From positions 2,728,001 to 2,792,000 of the forward strand of contig NZ_CP052860.1 in the NCBI RefSeq assembly GCF_012935715.1: DNA of 64,000 bases, written 5' to 3'. Positions 48,069 through 57,030 of the stretch are shown here, piece after piece. The stretch's first letter is position 1; each line of letters begins with the position of its first letter. The stretch is from Pseudomonas sp. ADAK13. GTDB lineage: Bacteria; Pseudomonadota; Gammaproteobacteria; Pseudomonadales; Pseudomonadaceae. The notes below the pieces were generated by a model, which was given only the letters and a program-made list of their open reading frames with translations, was not told the DNA's origin and did no database searches. Position numbers and translations under genes: made by a program.

Positions 48069-49454
48069 TTACAGGATGCGCACGCGCAACGAACGGCCTT
48101 TGATCTTGCCGTCATTCAAGCGCTGCAGCGCCTGCTTGGCGATCCCGCGTTCCACGGCCACGAACGCCTGGAAATCAAAGATCGCGATCTTGCCAACCTG
48201 GGCACCGGGAATCCCGGCGTCACCGGTCAATGCGCCAAGGATGTCACCCGGGCGGACCTTGTCTTTACGGCCGGCGGCAATGCACAGGGTGCTCATCACC
48301 GGCAGCAATGGGCCGCCGCTCTGAGGCTTGAGGTTGTCCAGTTGGTCCCAGTTCAGCGGCGACTTCTGCAACTGCTCGATGGCCTGGGCGCGGTGGGCTT
48401 CGGACGGTGCAACCAGGCTGATCGCGATACCGGTCTCACCGGCACGGCCGGTACGGCCCACGCGGTGAATGTGGATTTCCGAGTCGCGGGCCAGTTCGAC
48501 GTTGATCACCATGTCCAGTGCATCAATGTCCAGGCCACGGGCGGCAACGTCGGTGGCGACCAGTACCGAAGTACTGCGGTTGGCGAACATCGCCAGCACC
48601 TGGTCACGGTCGCGCTGTTCCAGGTCGCCATGCAGGCCGACGGCGGAAATGCCTTTGGCGGTCAGGTGGTCGACGGTTTCCTGCACTTGCTGCTTGGTGA
48701 AGCAGAACGCTACGCAAGACGCCGGACGGAAATGCGCCAGGACCTTGGTCACCGCGTCCATGCGCTCTTCCGGGGAAATCTCGTAGAAACGCTGCTCGAT
48801 CTGGTCGTCCGAGTGGAACGCTTCGGCCTTGACCTGCTGCGGCGCGCGCATGAATTTCGAGGCCAACTGCTTGATGCTCACCGGGTAGGTGGCCGAGAAC
48901 AGCAGGGTCTGGCGGCGGGCCGGGGTCTTGCTGATGATGTCTTCGATGGCGTCGTAGAAGCCCATGTCGAGCATGCGGTCGGCTTCATCGAGGATCAGCG
49001 TGTTCAAGCCGTCCAGCACCAGCGAACCCTTGCGCAGGTGCTGCTGGATGCGGCCCGGGGTGCCGACGATGACGTGTGCGCCGTGCTCCAGGGAAGCGAT
49101 CTGTGGGCCGAGGGACACGCCGCCGCAGAGGGTCAGCACCTTGATGTTGTCTTCGGCGCGGGCCAGGCGACGGATTTCCTTGGCAACCTGGTCAGCCAGC
49201 TCGCGGGTCGGGCACATCACCAGGGCCTGGCAGCCGAAGTAGCGCGGGTTGATCGGGTTCAGCAGGCCGATGCCGAAGGCCGCGGTCTTGCCGCTGCCGG
49301 TCTTGGCCTGGGCGATCAGGTCCAGCCCTTTGAGGATCACCGGCAAGCTTTGCGCCTGGATCTGCGTCATCTCGACATAACCCAGAGAGTCGAGGTTAGC
49401 CAGCATGGCGGCGGAGAGCGGCAAAGTATTAAAAGCGGTGGCGATGGTAGTCAC
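48069..49454 (-). CDS. dbpA: DEAD-box ATP-dependent RNA helicase DbpA
   Basis: A 461-residue helicase. Motifs: Walker A AKTGSGKT (50-57), PTRELA (82-87), DEAD (156-159), SAT (187-189), HRVGRTGRAGE. The C-terminal domain after about residue 385 (KDKVRPGDILGALTGDAGI and IAIFDFQAFVAVERGIA) is the RNA-recognition domain that directs DbpA to helix 92 of 23S rRNA during 50S assembly. The start is a GTG at 49454, giving the family's MTTIATAFNTLPL; I see no better ATG. A second DEAD-box gene, rhlE, is at 9637. Confidence 0.94.
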   Translation of the reverse strand: MTTIATAFNTLPLSAAMLANLDSLGYVEMTQIQAQSLPVILKGLDLIAQAKTGSGKTAAFGIGLLNPINPRYFGCQALVMCPTRELADQVAKEIRRLARAEDNIKVLTLCGGVSLGPQIASLEHGAHVIVGTPGRIQQHLRKGSLVLDGLNTLILDEADRMLDMGFYDAIEDIISKTPARRQTLLFSATYPVSIKQLASKFMRAPQQVKAEAFHSDDQIEQRFYEISPEERMDAVTKVLAHFRPASCVAFCFTKQQVQETVDHLTAKGISAVGLHGDLEQRDRDQVLAMFANRSTSVLVATDVAARGLDIDALDMVINVELARDSEIHIHRVGRTGRAGETGIAISLVAPSEAHRAQAIEQLQKSPLNWDQLDNLKPQSGGPLLPVMSTLCIAAGRKDKVRPGDILGALTGDAGIPGAQVGKIAIFDFQAFVAVERGIAKQALQRLNDGKIKGRSLRVRIL

Positions 49455-49536
49455 GGGACTGGCTCTGCAAAACAAAATGTCGCGCAGTGTACCAGTCCCG
49501 AAGGATTTTCCCTGCAAGTTCTAGACGAGAAGCCTG

Positions 49537-50964
49537 TTAATGCTCGATATCGTGCTCGCGGCTGACCACGCGTTTGCCGTCTTTTGGCGACAGTTGCAGG
49601 AAGATCGCCGCCGCCAGCATCGCCATGATGCCCACGGTGACGAAGGTCAGCTGGAACGCGCCGAGCACGGTGTCGACCCCGTCGTTGCCCACTTCTGCGG
49701 TGAAACCACCCAGCAGCGCACCGGCGCAGGCCACCCCGAGGCTCAGGGACAACTGCGCCACCACCGACAGCAAACTGTTGCCGCTGCTGGCCTGGGCGTC
49801 GTCGAGGTCGATCAGGGTCACGGTGTTCATCGCGGTGAATTGCAGCGAGTTGATCGCCCCGAGGATCGCCAGCATGCTCAGCAGCAGCGGGTAGGGCGTG
49901 TGTTCGCTGACCAGGCCCATGCTTGCCAGCATGATGCCCAGCGCCAGGGTGTTGCCGGTCAGCACCACGCGGTAGCCCAGGCGCTCGATCAGCGGCCGGG
50001 CGATGGACTTGGCAAACATCGCCGCCGCCGCCAGGGGCAGCATGCTCATCCCGGCTTCGGACGGTGAGTAACCCAACGCCACCTGCAACAGCAGCGGCAC
50101 CAGGAACGGCAACGCACCGCTGCCGAGGCGGGCGAACAGGTTGCCGAGGATGCCCACGGCGAAGGTCCGGGTCTTGAACAGCACTGGGGAAAACAGTGGA
50201 TTGTCGATATGCCCGGCCCGCAGCCAATAGGCCGCCAGGCACGCGAGGCCGCCGAACAGCAGCAACATCACCCGCAGGTGCGGCAGGTGCAATTCGCCGA
50301 GGCCTTCCATGGCGATGGTGATCAGCACCATCGCCGCGCCGAACAGCAGGAAACCCACGCCGTCGAACCGCGTGCGTTCGCTGCCGCGCAGGTCGGGAAT
50401 GAATTTCCACACGGCGTAGCAGCCAATGATGCCCACCGGCAGGTTGATCAGGAAGATCCAGTGCCAGGTCAGGTATTGCACCATCCAGCCGCCCATGGTC
50501 GGGCCGAGCAACGGGCCGAGCAGCCCGGGAATGGTGATGAAGCCCATGATCCGCACCAGCTCCGAACGCGGGTAGGCGCGCAGCACCACCAGCCTGCCCA
50601 CCGGCAACATCAAGGCACCACCGAGGCCCTGGATCACCCGCGCGCCCACCAGCATGGTCAGCGTGCTGGAGAGTGCGCAAAGCAACGAACCGATGCTGAA
50701 CAGCATGATCGCGCCGAAGAAAATCTTCTTGGTGCCGAAGCGGTCGGCCACCCAACCCGAGGCGGGAATCAGCAAGGCCACCGTGAGCATGTAGGCGATC
50801 ACCACGCCTTGCATGCGCAAGGGGTTCTCCGCCAGGTCCCGGGCCATGGCCGGCAAGGCGGTGTTGAGAATCGTCCCATCCAGCGACTGCATGAAGAAGG
50901 CAATCGCTACCACCCAGGGTAGCCAGCGGGCGGTCTTGGCATCGAGAGGGGCGCGATTCGGCAT
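49537..50964 (-). CDS. MFS multidrug/biosurfactant exporter, DHA2 (EmrB/QacA, MdtD-like) family
   Basis: A 475-residue transporter with fourteen predicted helices. DHA2 signatures: PWVVAIAFFMQSLDGTILNTALPAMA (first helix with the D-G-T-I-x-N-x-A motif), GWVADRFGTKKIF (loop 2-3) and ARVIQGLGGALMLPVGR (motif C region). It resembles MdtD. It starts 37 bp after the rhlA-like gene on the same strand and is probably co-transcribed with it. Burkholderia rhl operons and the P. aeruginosa rhlC operon also contain MFS exporters, so export of hydroxyalkanoyloxy-alkanoate lipids is a fair inference; drug efflux is the alternative. Confidence 0.88.
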   Translation of the reverse strand: MPNRAPLDAKTARWLPWVVAIAFFMQSLDGTILNTALPAMARDLAENPLRMQGVVIAYMLTVALLIPASGWVADRFGTKKIFFGAIMLFSIGSLLCALSSTLTMLVGARVIQGLGGALMLPVGRLVVLRAYPRSELVRIMGFITIPGLLGPLLGPTMGGWMVQYLTWHWIFLINLPVGIIGCYAVWKFIPDLRGSERTRFDGVGFLLFGAAMVLITIAMEGLGELHLPHLRVMLLLFGGLACLAAYWLRAGHIDNPLFSPVLFKTRTFAVGILGNLFARLGSGALPFLVPLLLQVALGYSPSEAGMSMLPLAAAAMFAKSIARPLIERLGYRVVLTGNTLALGIMLASMGLVSEHTPYPLLLSMLAILGAINSLQFTAMNTVTLIDLDDAQASSGNSLLSVVAQLSLSLGVACAGALLGGFTAEVGNDGVDTVLGAFQLTFVTVGIMAMLAAAIFLQLSPKDGKRVVSREHDIEH

Positions 50965-51001
50965 GAGTTACCTTTTTTGTTAGCAGCCTATGTGTCGGCG
51001 A

Positions 51002-51892
51002 TTATGCGCTATCGGCAGCTCCTTTTCCCACTGGCGCTTCGTCTATATCTGACAACGCCACGTGCTTGCCCACCAGGAAATCGAGCAGCGCCCGGTGCAC
51101 TGCCAGCGCCGCCTCGCGGGATTCCAGATCGAGCAAATGGCCGGTGTGTTCGGCGGTGGCGAAGCTGCTGCGCCCCACGTATTTTTTGAACAGTTGGGCT
51201 TCGTCTGCCGGGGTGTACTCGTCCAGGACGCCGTTGAGGAAGTGCACGGGGGTCTCGATCTGGGTCAATTGCGGCAGGTAGTTGCCGTCACCCAGCGCCA
51301 GCACCTGGTGGATATGGAAGCGCGCCTGGCGATACTCGGTGGTCGCCATGGTCGACAGGTGCCGGTGGTTATTGCGCTTGAGCCGCGGCGACAAATATTT
51401 GCCGACGGTTTCATTCAGCAAGTGGCCGACGGCGGACTTGTCATCGGCCTCGATCAGCACCCGCACCCGCTCTACGTATTCGAGCATCGCCTGGTTGAGG
51501 TTAGGCGCCAGCGCCATCACCACAGAGCTTTCAATGGACGGCGGGTTATGGGCCAGGGTCAGCAGCGTGGAAATCCCGCCCCACGAGGCAGACACCAGGT
51601 GGTTGACCTGAAAGCGCTCTACCAGTGCCCGCAGGATCTGCACTTCATCGTCCTTGGTCACAAGGTCGAGGTCGGTGTTGTGCGGGCGCGAATAGCCGGA
51701 GAACGGCAAGTCGAACATCAGCACATTGAAGTGCTCGGACAGGCACTTGCTGGTGCGGGCAAACGAGCGGGTGGTGGACAGCGCGCCATTGACCAACAGC
51801 ACGGTTTTTTTCTCTGGGTTGTTACCCAACTGCTCTACGTGAACGTTGTAGTGCTTGAACAGCTTCTCAATGACAAAACTTCCATGGTTCAT
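51002..51892 (-). CDS. rhlA: RhlA-like 3-(3-hydroxyalkanoyloxy)alkanoate synthase
   Basis: A 296-residue alpha/beta hydrolase-fold acyltransferase, nearly the length of P. aeruginosa RhlA (295). Shared blocks as I recall that sequence: [65 protein letters not shown]. The catalytic triad aligns as Ser103, Asp224, His252 (one off RhlA's 102/223/251). RhlA joins two 3-hydroxyacyl groups to make the lipid part of rhamnolipids (HAA), itself a surfactant. It is closer to RhlA than to PhaG. No rhlB or rhlC is beside it; a DHA2 exporter follows 37 bp later. The start at 51892 has GGAG eight bases upstream. Confidence 0.85.
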   Translation of the reverse strand: MNHGSFVIEKLFKHYNVHVEQLGNNPEKKTVLLVNGALSTTRSFARTSKCLSEHFNVLMFDLPFSGYSRPHNTDLDLVTKDDEVQILRALVERFQVNHLVSASWGGISTLLTLAHNPPSIESSVVMALAPNLNQAMLEYVERVRVLIEADDKSAVGHLLNETVGKYLSPRLKRNNHRHLSTMATTEYRQARFHIHQVLALGDGNYLPQLTQIETPVHFLNGVLDEYTPADEAQLFKKYVGRSSFATAEHTGHLLDLESREAALAVHRALLDFLVGKHVALSDIDEAPVGKGAADSA

Positions 51893-51905
51893 GTCAACGC
51901 TCCAG

Positions 51906-51925
51906 CTTGCCCTATCCCGGGCAAG
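51906..51925 (-). other. Hairpin just upstream of the rhlA-like ribosome-binding site
   Basis: CTTGCCC and GGGCAAG form an exact seven-pair stem with a six-base loop, ending two bases before the GGAG ribosome-binding site. A second dyad (CACTTG, four bases, CAAGTG) is at 51935-51950. They may shape the leader; P. aeruginosa rhlA has a temperature-sensing leader, but I cannot show that here. Confidence 0.4.
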
Positions 51926-52016
51926 GTCGTGCATCACTTGCGTACAAGTGGGTTGAGGACGGCGGGGTGTTGTTTGAGTTTTTTTACCGCGCGGACGTGG
52001 CTAGGTGCCACCAACC

Positions 52017-52045
52017 TTTATAACGAGGTTTCTCGCGAGCGACAA
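52017..52045 (-). promoter_or_regulatory. Sigma-70 promoter for the rhlA-like gene
   Basis: Minus strand: TTGTCG at 52045-52040, exactly 17 bases, then TATAAA at 52022-52017. The predicted start site is near 52010, giving a leader of about 118 nt. Confidence 0.65.
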
Positions 52046-52063
52046 CTGGCCGGACGGCCAGGT
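52044..52063 (-). promoter_or_regulatory. lux-box-like palindrome abutting the -35 of the rhlA-like gene
   Basis: Read on the minus strand: ACCTGGCCGTCCGGCCAGTT (20 nt). The core CTGGCCG-TC-CGGCCAG is an exact dyad with CT-N12-AG spacing, the form of LuxR-type binding sites (compare ACCTGCCAG...). It overlaps the -35 by two bases, the classic position for LuxR-type activation. Confidence 0.6.
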
Positions 52064-52117
52064 GTCTGGAGTGGGGTTTTGAGACCGAAGCGAATCTAGA
52101 TGTGGAATGCAATCAAA

Positions 52118-52206
52118 TGTGGGAGCGGGCTTGCCTGCGATAGCGCAGTGTCATTTAGCACATCTGGTACTGATACACCGCTATCGCGGGCAAGCCCGCT
52201 CCCACA
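52118..52206. repeat. Paired inverted REP element (GTGGGAGC type)
   Basis: TGTGGGAGCGGGCTTGCCTG at 52118 faces GCGGGCAAGCCCGCTCCCAC at about 52186-52206. It separates the rhlA-like promoter region from the TldD/PmbA pair. Confidence 0.9.
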
Positions 52207-52221
52207 TGGGCTTTGCGTTGT

Positions 52222-53538
52222 TTACAAGGTCAGGGTCAGGCGTTTTACCAATGCGCCCGGTAATAGGTTGGACGAGGTGTTGCGCTGGCTGTAAGTACTC
52301 GCCGACAGCAGCAATTCCCGATCAGCGGTCAACGCTTCGAGTTGCGAGCCCAGCAGGCTGTACACGCTGTCATCAAAACGCATGGTGCTGACCGGCGCCT
52401 TGATCTCGCCGTCTTCGACCCAGAACGTGGCGAAGCGGGTCATGCCGGTCAGGCGCGCGGCGGGCTGGTCGGAGTAGTTCAGGTACCACAGGTTGCTGAT
52501 GTACAAGCCGGTGCCCAATTGCTTGAGGATATCGGCCTGGGCCAGGCTGCCCGCCGCCATCTGCAACGCGCTGGGGGACTCATCGCTGCTGGCGCCGTTG
52601 GTGCTCAGGCCGTACTCGGCGGCGCTGCGGGAGTTCACCAGTTGGCCTTCGGCCTTGCCGCCGCTGATCAGCTTCACGTCGCTGCGTGGATAGCCATCGC
52701 GGGAAAACGCCGAACTCAGGGAGCCACTGACCTGTTCGTCCACGGCCACCAGCGGGCTCAAGGCTTGATCGCCTGCATACAGGCGCTGCAACGGGCTGCC
52801 CTTGCTGGCGATGGCCTGGGCGGAAAAACCGCCCCAGGTCAGCATGCTGATGATTTCTTCCATGGCCGCCGGAGCCAGGTAGGCGCGGTATTGCCCCGGT
52901 GCCAGCGGGTGCAGCGGGCGACCGAGGAACTCCAGTTGCTCGCGGGCCTGCTGGAAGCGTTGGGCGAAGGCCGCGCTGTCCCAATCGTTGCCGGCGTAGC
53001 TGGCCTTCACCGCTTCGCCGTTGGCGTGGAACAGGCTGAAGTCGAAGTTGAAACTGTTGGCCTGGTGCCAGCCGAAGGCGCCTGATGAACTGGCAAAGCC
53101 ACGGCTGATAGGGCCGGCGGCGTAGAAGCCAACCATGTCCACGCCTTCAGCCGCCACGCTGATTGCTTCCAGCACCTGGGCCAGGTCCGGCAGTGGTCGG
53201 TCTTGCTGATCCTTGTTCTGCCAGGCGTTGTGATTGAGCAGCAGGTACGGGTCCTGCGGCAACAACGGCAGGGTCTCGCGCAGTTGTTGCAGGCCGTCGG
53301 CCAGGCGCTGGCGGTCCAGCTCAGGCTCGCCTGCCAGGGTGATGCCGAGGTCGGCGTGGCGCCCGTCATCAATCAGCTTCAGGTTCAGGCTGGCCTGTTG
53401 CACCTGGCCGGCCTGGCGCACTTTGCCGTGGTTGAAGCGCACGAACTCGGAAGACTCGTCGGCGTAGCCGAGGTGGAATTGTTCGCTGTCGGTGATGGCC
53501 TGTTTGAGCCAGTCCACCAGGGCTTTGAAATTGTTCAT
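52222..53538 (-). CDS. TldD/PmbA-family protein (PmbA/TldE-like partner, no zinc motif)
   Basis: A 438-residue protein of the TldD/PmbA fold. It begins with a long helix and FRFNHGKVRQAG-like family strand (seen as SEFVRFNHGKVRQAGQVQQ), and has NTSSNLLPGALVKRL at the C terminus. No HExxxH motif is present, so by analogy it is the non-catalytic TldE/PmbA-type subunit that pairs with a TldD subunit to form a heterodimeric protease. The TldD-like gene is directly upstream and overlaps its start. The sequence is clearly divergent from standard housekeeping PmbA. Confidence 0.83.
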   Translation of the reverse strand: MNNFKALVDWLKQAITDSEQFHLGYADESSEFVRFNHGKVRQAGQVQQASLNLKLIDDGRHADLGITLAGEPELDRQRLADGLQQLRETLPLLPQDPYLLLNHNAWQNKDQQDRPLPDLAQVLEAISVAAEGVDMVGFYAAGPISRGFASSSGAFGWHQANSFNFDFSLFHANGEAVKASYAGNDWDSAAFAQRFQQAREQLEFLGRPLHPLAPGQYRAYLAPAAMEEIISMLTWGGFSAQAIASKGSPLQRLYAGDQALSPLVAVDEQVSGSLSSAFSRDGYPRSDVKLISGGKAEGQLVNSRSAAEYGLSTNGASSDESPSALQMAAGSLAQADILKQLGTGLYISNLWYLNYSDQPAARLTGMTRFATFWVEDGEIKAPVSTMRFDDSVYSLLGSQLEALTADRELLLSASTYSQRNTSSNLLPGALVKRLTLTL

Positions 53539-54980
53539 CAGGCATCTCCCCCGAATACATCCACGTTGCTGAACACACAGGCCGGCGACGCATGGCCGAC
53601 GCGGATCACCTGGTTGGGTTCGCCCTTGCCGCAGTTCGGCGTGCCCAGCACCTTGAAGGTACTGGCGTCGCCAACGGCGCTGAGGTTGCGCCAGAACTGT
53701 GCGGAAATCGCCCGGTAGTTGGGGTTCTTCACCACGCCTTTGAGTTCGCCGTTTTCAATCAACTGGCCCCACTCGCAGCCGAACTGGAATTTGTTGCGCG
53801 CGTCGTCAATCGACCACGAACGGTTGGTGGACATCAGGATGCCATTCTCGATACCGCCAATCAGTTGCGCCATGTTCTGGTCGCCGGCCTCGATGTTCAG
53901 GTTGGCCATGCGGTCGATGGGCGCGCGGTTCCAGCTGCAAGCGCGGCTGTTGGCGACGCCGCCCATGCCGGAGCGGTATTGCGACAAAGCACCGCCCAAT
54001 GGCTTGAGCAGCAGGCCTTCGCGGATCAGGAATTGTTTGCTGGCGCGGGTGCCGTCGTCGTCGTGCCCGTAGCTGGCGAGTTGCTCGGGAATGTCCGGGT
54101 CGAAGGTCACGTTGAGCAGGTTGGAGCCGTATTGCAGGTGGCCGAAGTCGCTGGCCTTGACGAAGCTGGTGCCGGCGTAATTGCGTTCATCACCGAGGAT
54201 GCGGTCCAGTTCCAGCGGATGGCCAATGGATTCGTGGATCTGCAGGATCATCTGGTCAGGCATCAGCAGCAGGTCACGCGGCCCTTGCGGCGTATTCGGT
54301 GCCAGCAACAGTTGCAGCGCTTGATCGGCAATCTGCGGTGCGGCGCCTACCAGGCCGAAGCGGCTGATCACGTCAAACCCGCCTTGCTGGCCAAAGTTGG
54401 TGCCGCCCAGGGTGCGGGTCTGGCTGTCGTTGCCGTCGTAGGCCGTGACGTTCACGCCCGGGAACACAAAGCGCTGGGCCTGGCGCAGCTCGGCACCGGC
54501 GCTGTTGAGGTAGATCTGTTCGACGTGGGTGGTGCCCAGGCTGACTTCCCAGTTCACCAGGCGCTCGTCCTTGGGCACGGCGGCGGATTCGGCGCCCAGC
54601 AGTTGGTAGCAGTCGCTCAGGGACGGGAAGGGTTGGTCGAGGTTCGGCGACAGGTAATCGGCGATGTCGCTGGACACCGGCTGGTCACGCAGGTCGAGCA
54701 GGGCGTGGGGCTTGATCAGCCGGGCTTGCTGTTCGGCTCGCTCAAGGGCGGCTTGCAGGCCGGGCAGGGAAATGTCGTGGGTGGCGGCGTAGGCTTCGAC
54801 GCCGTTGAGGCGCACGGTGAGCATCGCGCCTTCGTCCTGGCTCAGGTGCGGCGGCTCGGCGACGTTCTTGCGTACCGACAGGTACCGGCCAGACTCGCGG
54901 ACATAGCGCAGGGAGAAGAATTCGGCAGTGGTGCGCAGGGCACTGAACTGCTTTTTGAGTGTGGCGTGGTGGTCGAACAT
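53538..54980 (-). CDS. TldD-family metalloprotease subunit
   Basis: A 480-residue protein. The zinc motif is HESIGH (249-254) in QIHESIGHPLELDRILGDE, matching the TldD HExxxH pattern, and the third ligand Cys is probably that in GTPNCGKG near residue 455. The last base of its stop overlaps the ATG of the partner gene at 53538 (TGATG), so translation is likely coupled. TldD/TldE pairs cut unfolded peptides and take part in maturation of microcin B17 and degradation of CcdA. The substrate here is unknown. It lies downstream of betA, with a REP pair between. Confidence 0.85.
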   Translation of the reverse strand: MFDHHATLKKQFSALRTTAEFFSLRYVRESGRYLSVRKNVAEPPHLSQDEGAMLTVRLNGVEAYAATHDISLPGLQAALERAEQQARLIKPHALLDLRDQPVSSDIADYLSPNLDQPFPSLSDCYQLLGAESAAVPKDERLVNWEVSLGTTHVEQIYLNSAGAELRQAQRFVFPGVNVTAYDGNDSQTRTLGGTNFGQQGGFDVISRFGLVGAAPQIADQALQLLLAPNTPQGPRDLLLMPDQMILQIHESIGHPLELDRILGDERNYAGTSFVKASDFGHLQYGSNLLNVTFDPDIPEQLASYGHDDDGTRASKQFLIREGLLLKPLGGALSQYRSGMGGVANSRACSWNRAPIDRMANLNIEAGDQNMAQLIGGIENGILMSTNRSWSIDDARNKFQFGCEWGQLIENGELKGVVKNPNYRAISAQFWRNLSAVGDASTFKVLGTPNCGKGEPNQVIRVGHASPACVFSNVDVFGGDA

Positions 54981-55090
54981 GGGGCCTTCCTTGTGGGCGG
55001 CTCGGCGCGGGCAGGCAAACAGAGTAGGCCTGGGCTGGGGAGCTGATCAAGGAAAGTGTAGGAGAGGGGGTTTGCAGTGTCTGGTCGGGC

Positions 55091-55178
55091 CTCATCGCGG
55101 GCAAGCCCGGTTCCCACATGTGACCGAGTTGTTCTGGCGAACGAGGTCAAATGTGGGAGCTGGCATGCCTGCGATGCA
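55091..55178. repeat. Paired inverted REP element (GTGGGAGC type)
   Basis: CTCATCGCGGGCAAGCCCGG...CCCACA (55091-55119) faces TGTGGGAGCTGGCATGCCTG (from 55153). It lies between betA and the TldD-like gene. Confidence 0.85.
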
Positions 55179-55196
55179 GGCACCTCGGTGTATCAG

Positions 55197-56900
55197 TTAC
55201 TGCGCAGTCGGACCCACTTCACGCATCGGCTTGCCACGCACCGGCGCATCGCCCGCTACGTAGTAATCCGCAGTGCTGCGCGGCAGTGGCTTACGACCAC
55301 GGATCTTGTCGGCGATTTTCTCGGCGATCATGATCGTCGGTGCGTTCAGGTTGCCGGTAGTGATGATCGGCATGATCGACGCATCCACCACACGCAGACC
55401 CTGCATGCCATGCACACGGCCTTCAGCGTCAACCACGGCCATCTCGTCGGTGCCCATCTTGCACGAGCAGGACGGGTGGAACGCGGTCTCGGCGTGCTCA
55501 CGGATAAATTTATCCAGTTGCTCGTCGGTCTGTACGTCGATGCCCGGGCTGATTTCGCGGCCACGGTACTGGTCGAGTGCCGGCTGCTGCATGATTTCAC
55601 GGGTCAGGCGGATGCCGTCGCGGAATTCCTGCCAGTCCTGCTCGGTGGCCATGTAGTTGAAGAGGATGCTCGGGTAGTCCCGCGGGTTCTTCGACTTCAG
55701 CTGGATACGGCCACGGCTCGGCGAACGCATGGAGCCCATGTGCGCCTGGAAACCGTGCTCTTTCACACCGTTGCTGCCGTTGTAGTTAATCGCTACCGGC
55801 AGGAAGTGGTACTGGATGTTCGGCCAATCGAATTCTTCACGGGTACGGATGAAACCGCCCGCTTCGAACTGGTTGCTGGCGCCGATCCCGGTACCGTTGA
55901 ACAGCCACTCGGCACCGATAGCCGGCTGGTTGTACCAGAGCAACGACGGGTACAGCGAGACCGGTTGGGTGCAGGCGTATTGGAGGTACAGCTCAAGGTG
56001 GTCCTGCAGGTTTTCGCCGACGCCAGGCAGGTCGTGGACCACCGGGATGTCGAGGCTTTCCAGCAGTTTCGCCGGGCCAACGCCGGAGCGTTGCAGCAGT
56101 TGCGGCGAAGCGATTGCGCCGCTGCACACCAGGACTTCCTTGCGGGCACGGGCTTCAACGCGTTCTTCGGCAGCACCGATCAGGTAGCGAACGCCGACGG
56201 CACGCTTGCCTTCGAACAGTACTTTGTCGGTCAGCGCGTGGGTGACGATGGTCAGCGTCGAGCGCTTCTTGGCCGTGTCCAGGTAACCGCGAGCGGTGCT
56301 GGCGCGACGGCCGTTCGGCGTCACGGTACGGTCCATCGGGCCGAAGCCTTCCTGCTGGTAGCCGTTCAAATCTTCGGTGCGCGGGTAACCGGCCTGTACG
56401 CCTGCTTCAACCATCGCATGGAACAGCGGGTTGTTGCCGGCTTTTGGCGTGGTCACGCTGACCGGGCCTTCGCCACCGTGGTAGTCGTTCGGGCCGATGT
56501 CGCGGGTTTCGGCTTTACGGAAATACGGCAGGCAGTCCAGGTAGGTCCAGTCTTCCAGGCCTGGCAGTTTCGACCAGTTGTCGTAGTCCATCGCGTTGCC
56601 GCGGATGTAGCACATGCCGTTGATCAGCGAGGAGCCGCCGAGGCCCTTGCCGCGACCGCATTCCATACGGCGGCCGTCCATGTGTGGTTCTGGATCGGTT
56701 TCGTAGGCCCAGTTATAGCGACGGCCTTGCAGCGGGAACGCCAGGGCGGCTGGCATCTGGGTACGGAAATCGAAACGGTAGTCCGGGCCGCCGGCTTCCA
56801 ACAGCAGGACGGTGACGCCTTCGTCTTCGGTCAGACGGGTCGCCAGGGTGTTACCGGCGGAGCCGGCACCCACAATGATGTAGTCGTATTCTTGGGACAT
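55197..56900 (-). CDS. betA: Choline dehydrogenase BetA
   Basis: A 567-residue GMC oxidoreductase. The FAD site [18 protein letters not shown] is at the N terminus, [20 protein letters not shown] is the GMC signature 1, and [16 protein letters not shown] is signature 2. It oxidises choline to betaine aldehyde at the membrane, and may carry out the second oxidation too. The start at 56900 has GAGGG nine bases upstream. It is the last gene of betI-betB-betA, read leftwards. Confidence 0.96.
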   Translation of the reverse strand: MSQEYDYIIVGAGSAGNTLATRLTEDEGVTVLLLEAGGPDYRFDFRTQMPAALAFPLQGRRYNWAYETDPEPHMDGRRMECGRGKGLGGSSLINGMCYIRGNAMDYDNWSKLPGLEDWTYLDCLPYFRKAETRDIGPNDYHGGEGPVSVTTPKAGNNPLFHAMVEAGVQAGYPRTEDLNGYQQEGFGPMDRTVTPNGRRASTARGYLDTAKKRSTLTIVTHALTDKVLFEGKRAVGVRYLIGAAEERVEARARKEVLVCSGAIASPQLLQRSGVGPAKLLESLDIPVVHDLPGVGENLQDHLELYLQYACTQPVSLYPSLLWYNQPAIGAEWLFNGTGIGASNQFEAGGFIRTREEFDWPNIQYHFLPVAINYNGSNGVKEHGFQAHMGSMRSPSRGRIQLKSKNPRDYPSILFNYMATEQDWQEFRDGIRLTREIMQQPALDQYRGREISPGIDVQTDEQLDKFIREHAETAFHPSCSCKMGTDEMAVVDAEGRVHGMQGLRVVDASIMPIITTGNLNAPTIMIAEKIADKIRGRKPLPRSTADYYVAGDAPVRGKPMREVGPTAQ

Positions 56901-56950
56901 TAAATGCACCCTCATTTAGATATGGTCAGGTCAGGCGAGTGCTTCGCACT

Positions 56951-57020
56951 CGATCGCCGGCAAGCCGGCTCCTACAGGTCATGCGCAGTCCTTGTAGGAG
57001 CCCGCTTGCGGGCGATTGGC
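56951..57020. repeat. Paired inverted REP element (GTAGGAGC type)
   Basis: TCGCCGGCAAGCCGGCTCCT...ACAG at 56953-56977 faces TTGTAGGAGCCCGCTTGCGG at 56992-57011. It is inside the betIBA operon, between betB and betA. Confidence 0.85.
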
Positions 57021-57030
57021 GGTATCAGCC

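Noticed and set aside
51002..51892. PhaG (3-hydroxyacyl-ACP:CoA transacylase) as identity of the rhlA-like protein
   Set aside because: Key blocks such as ASWGGIST, [18 protein letters not shown] and DLPFxG agree with RhlA and differ from PhaG as I recall both.
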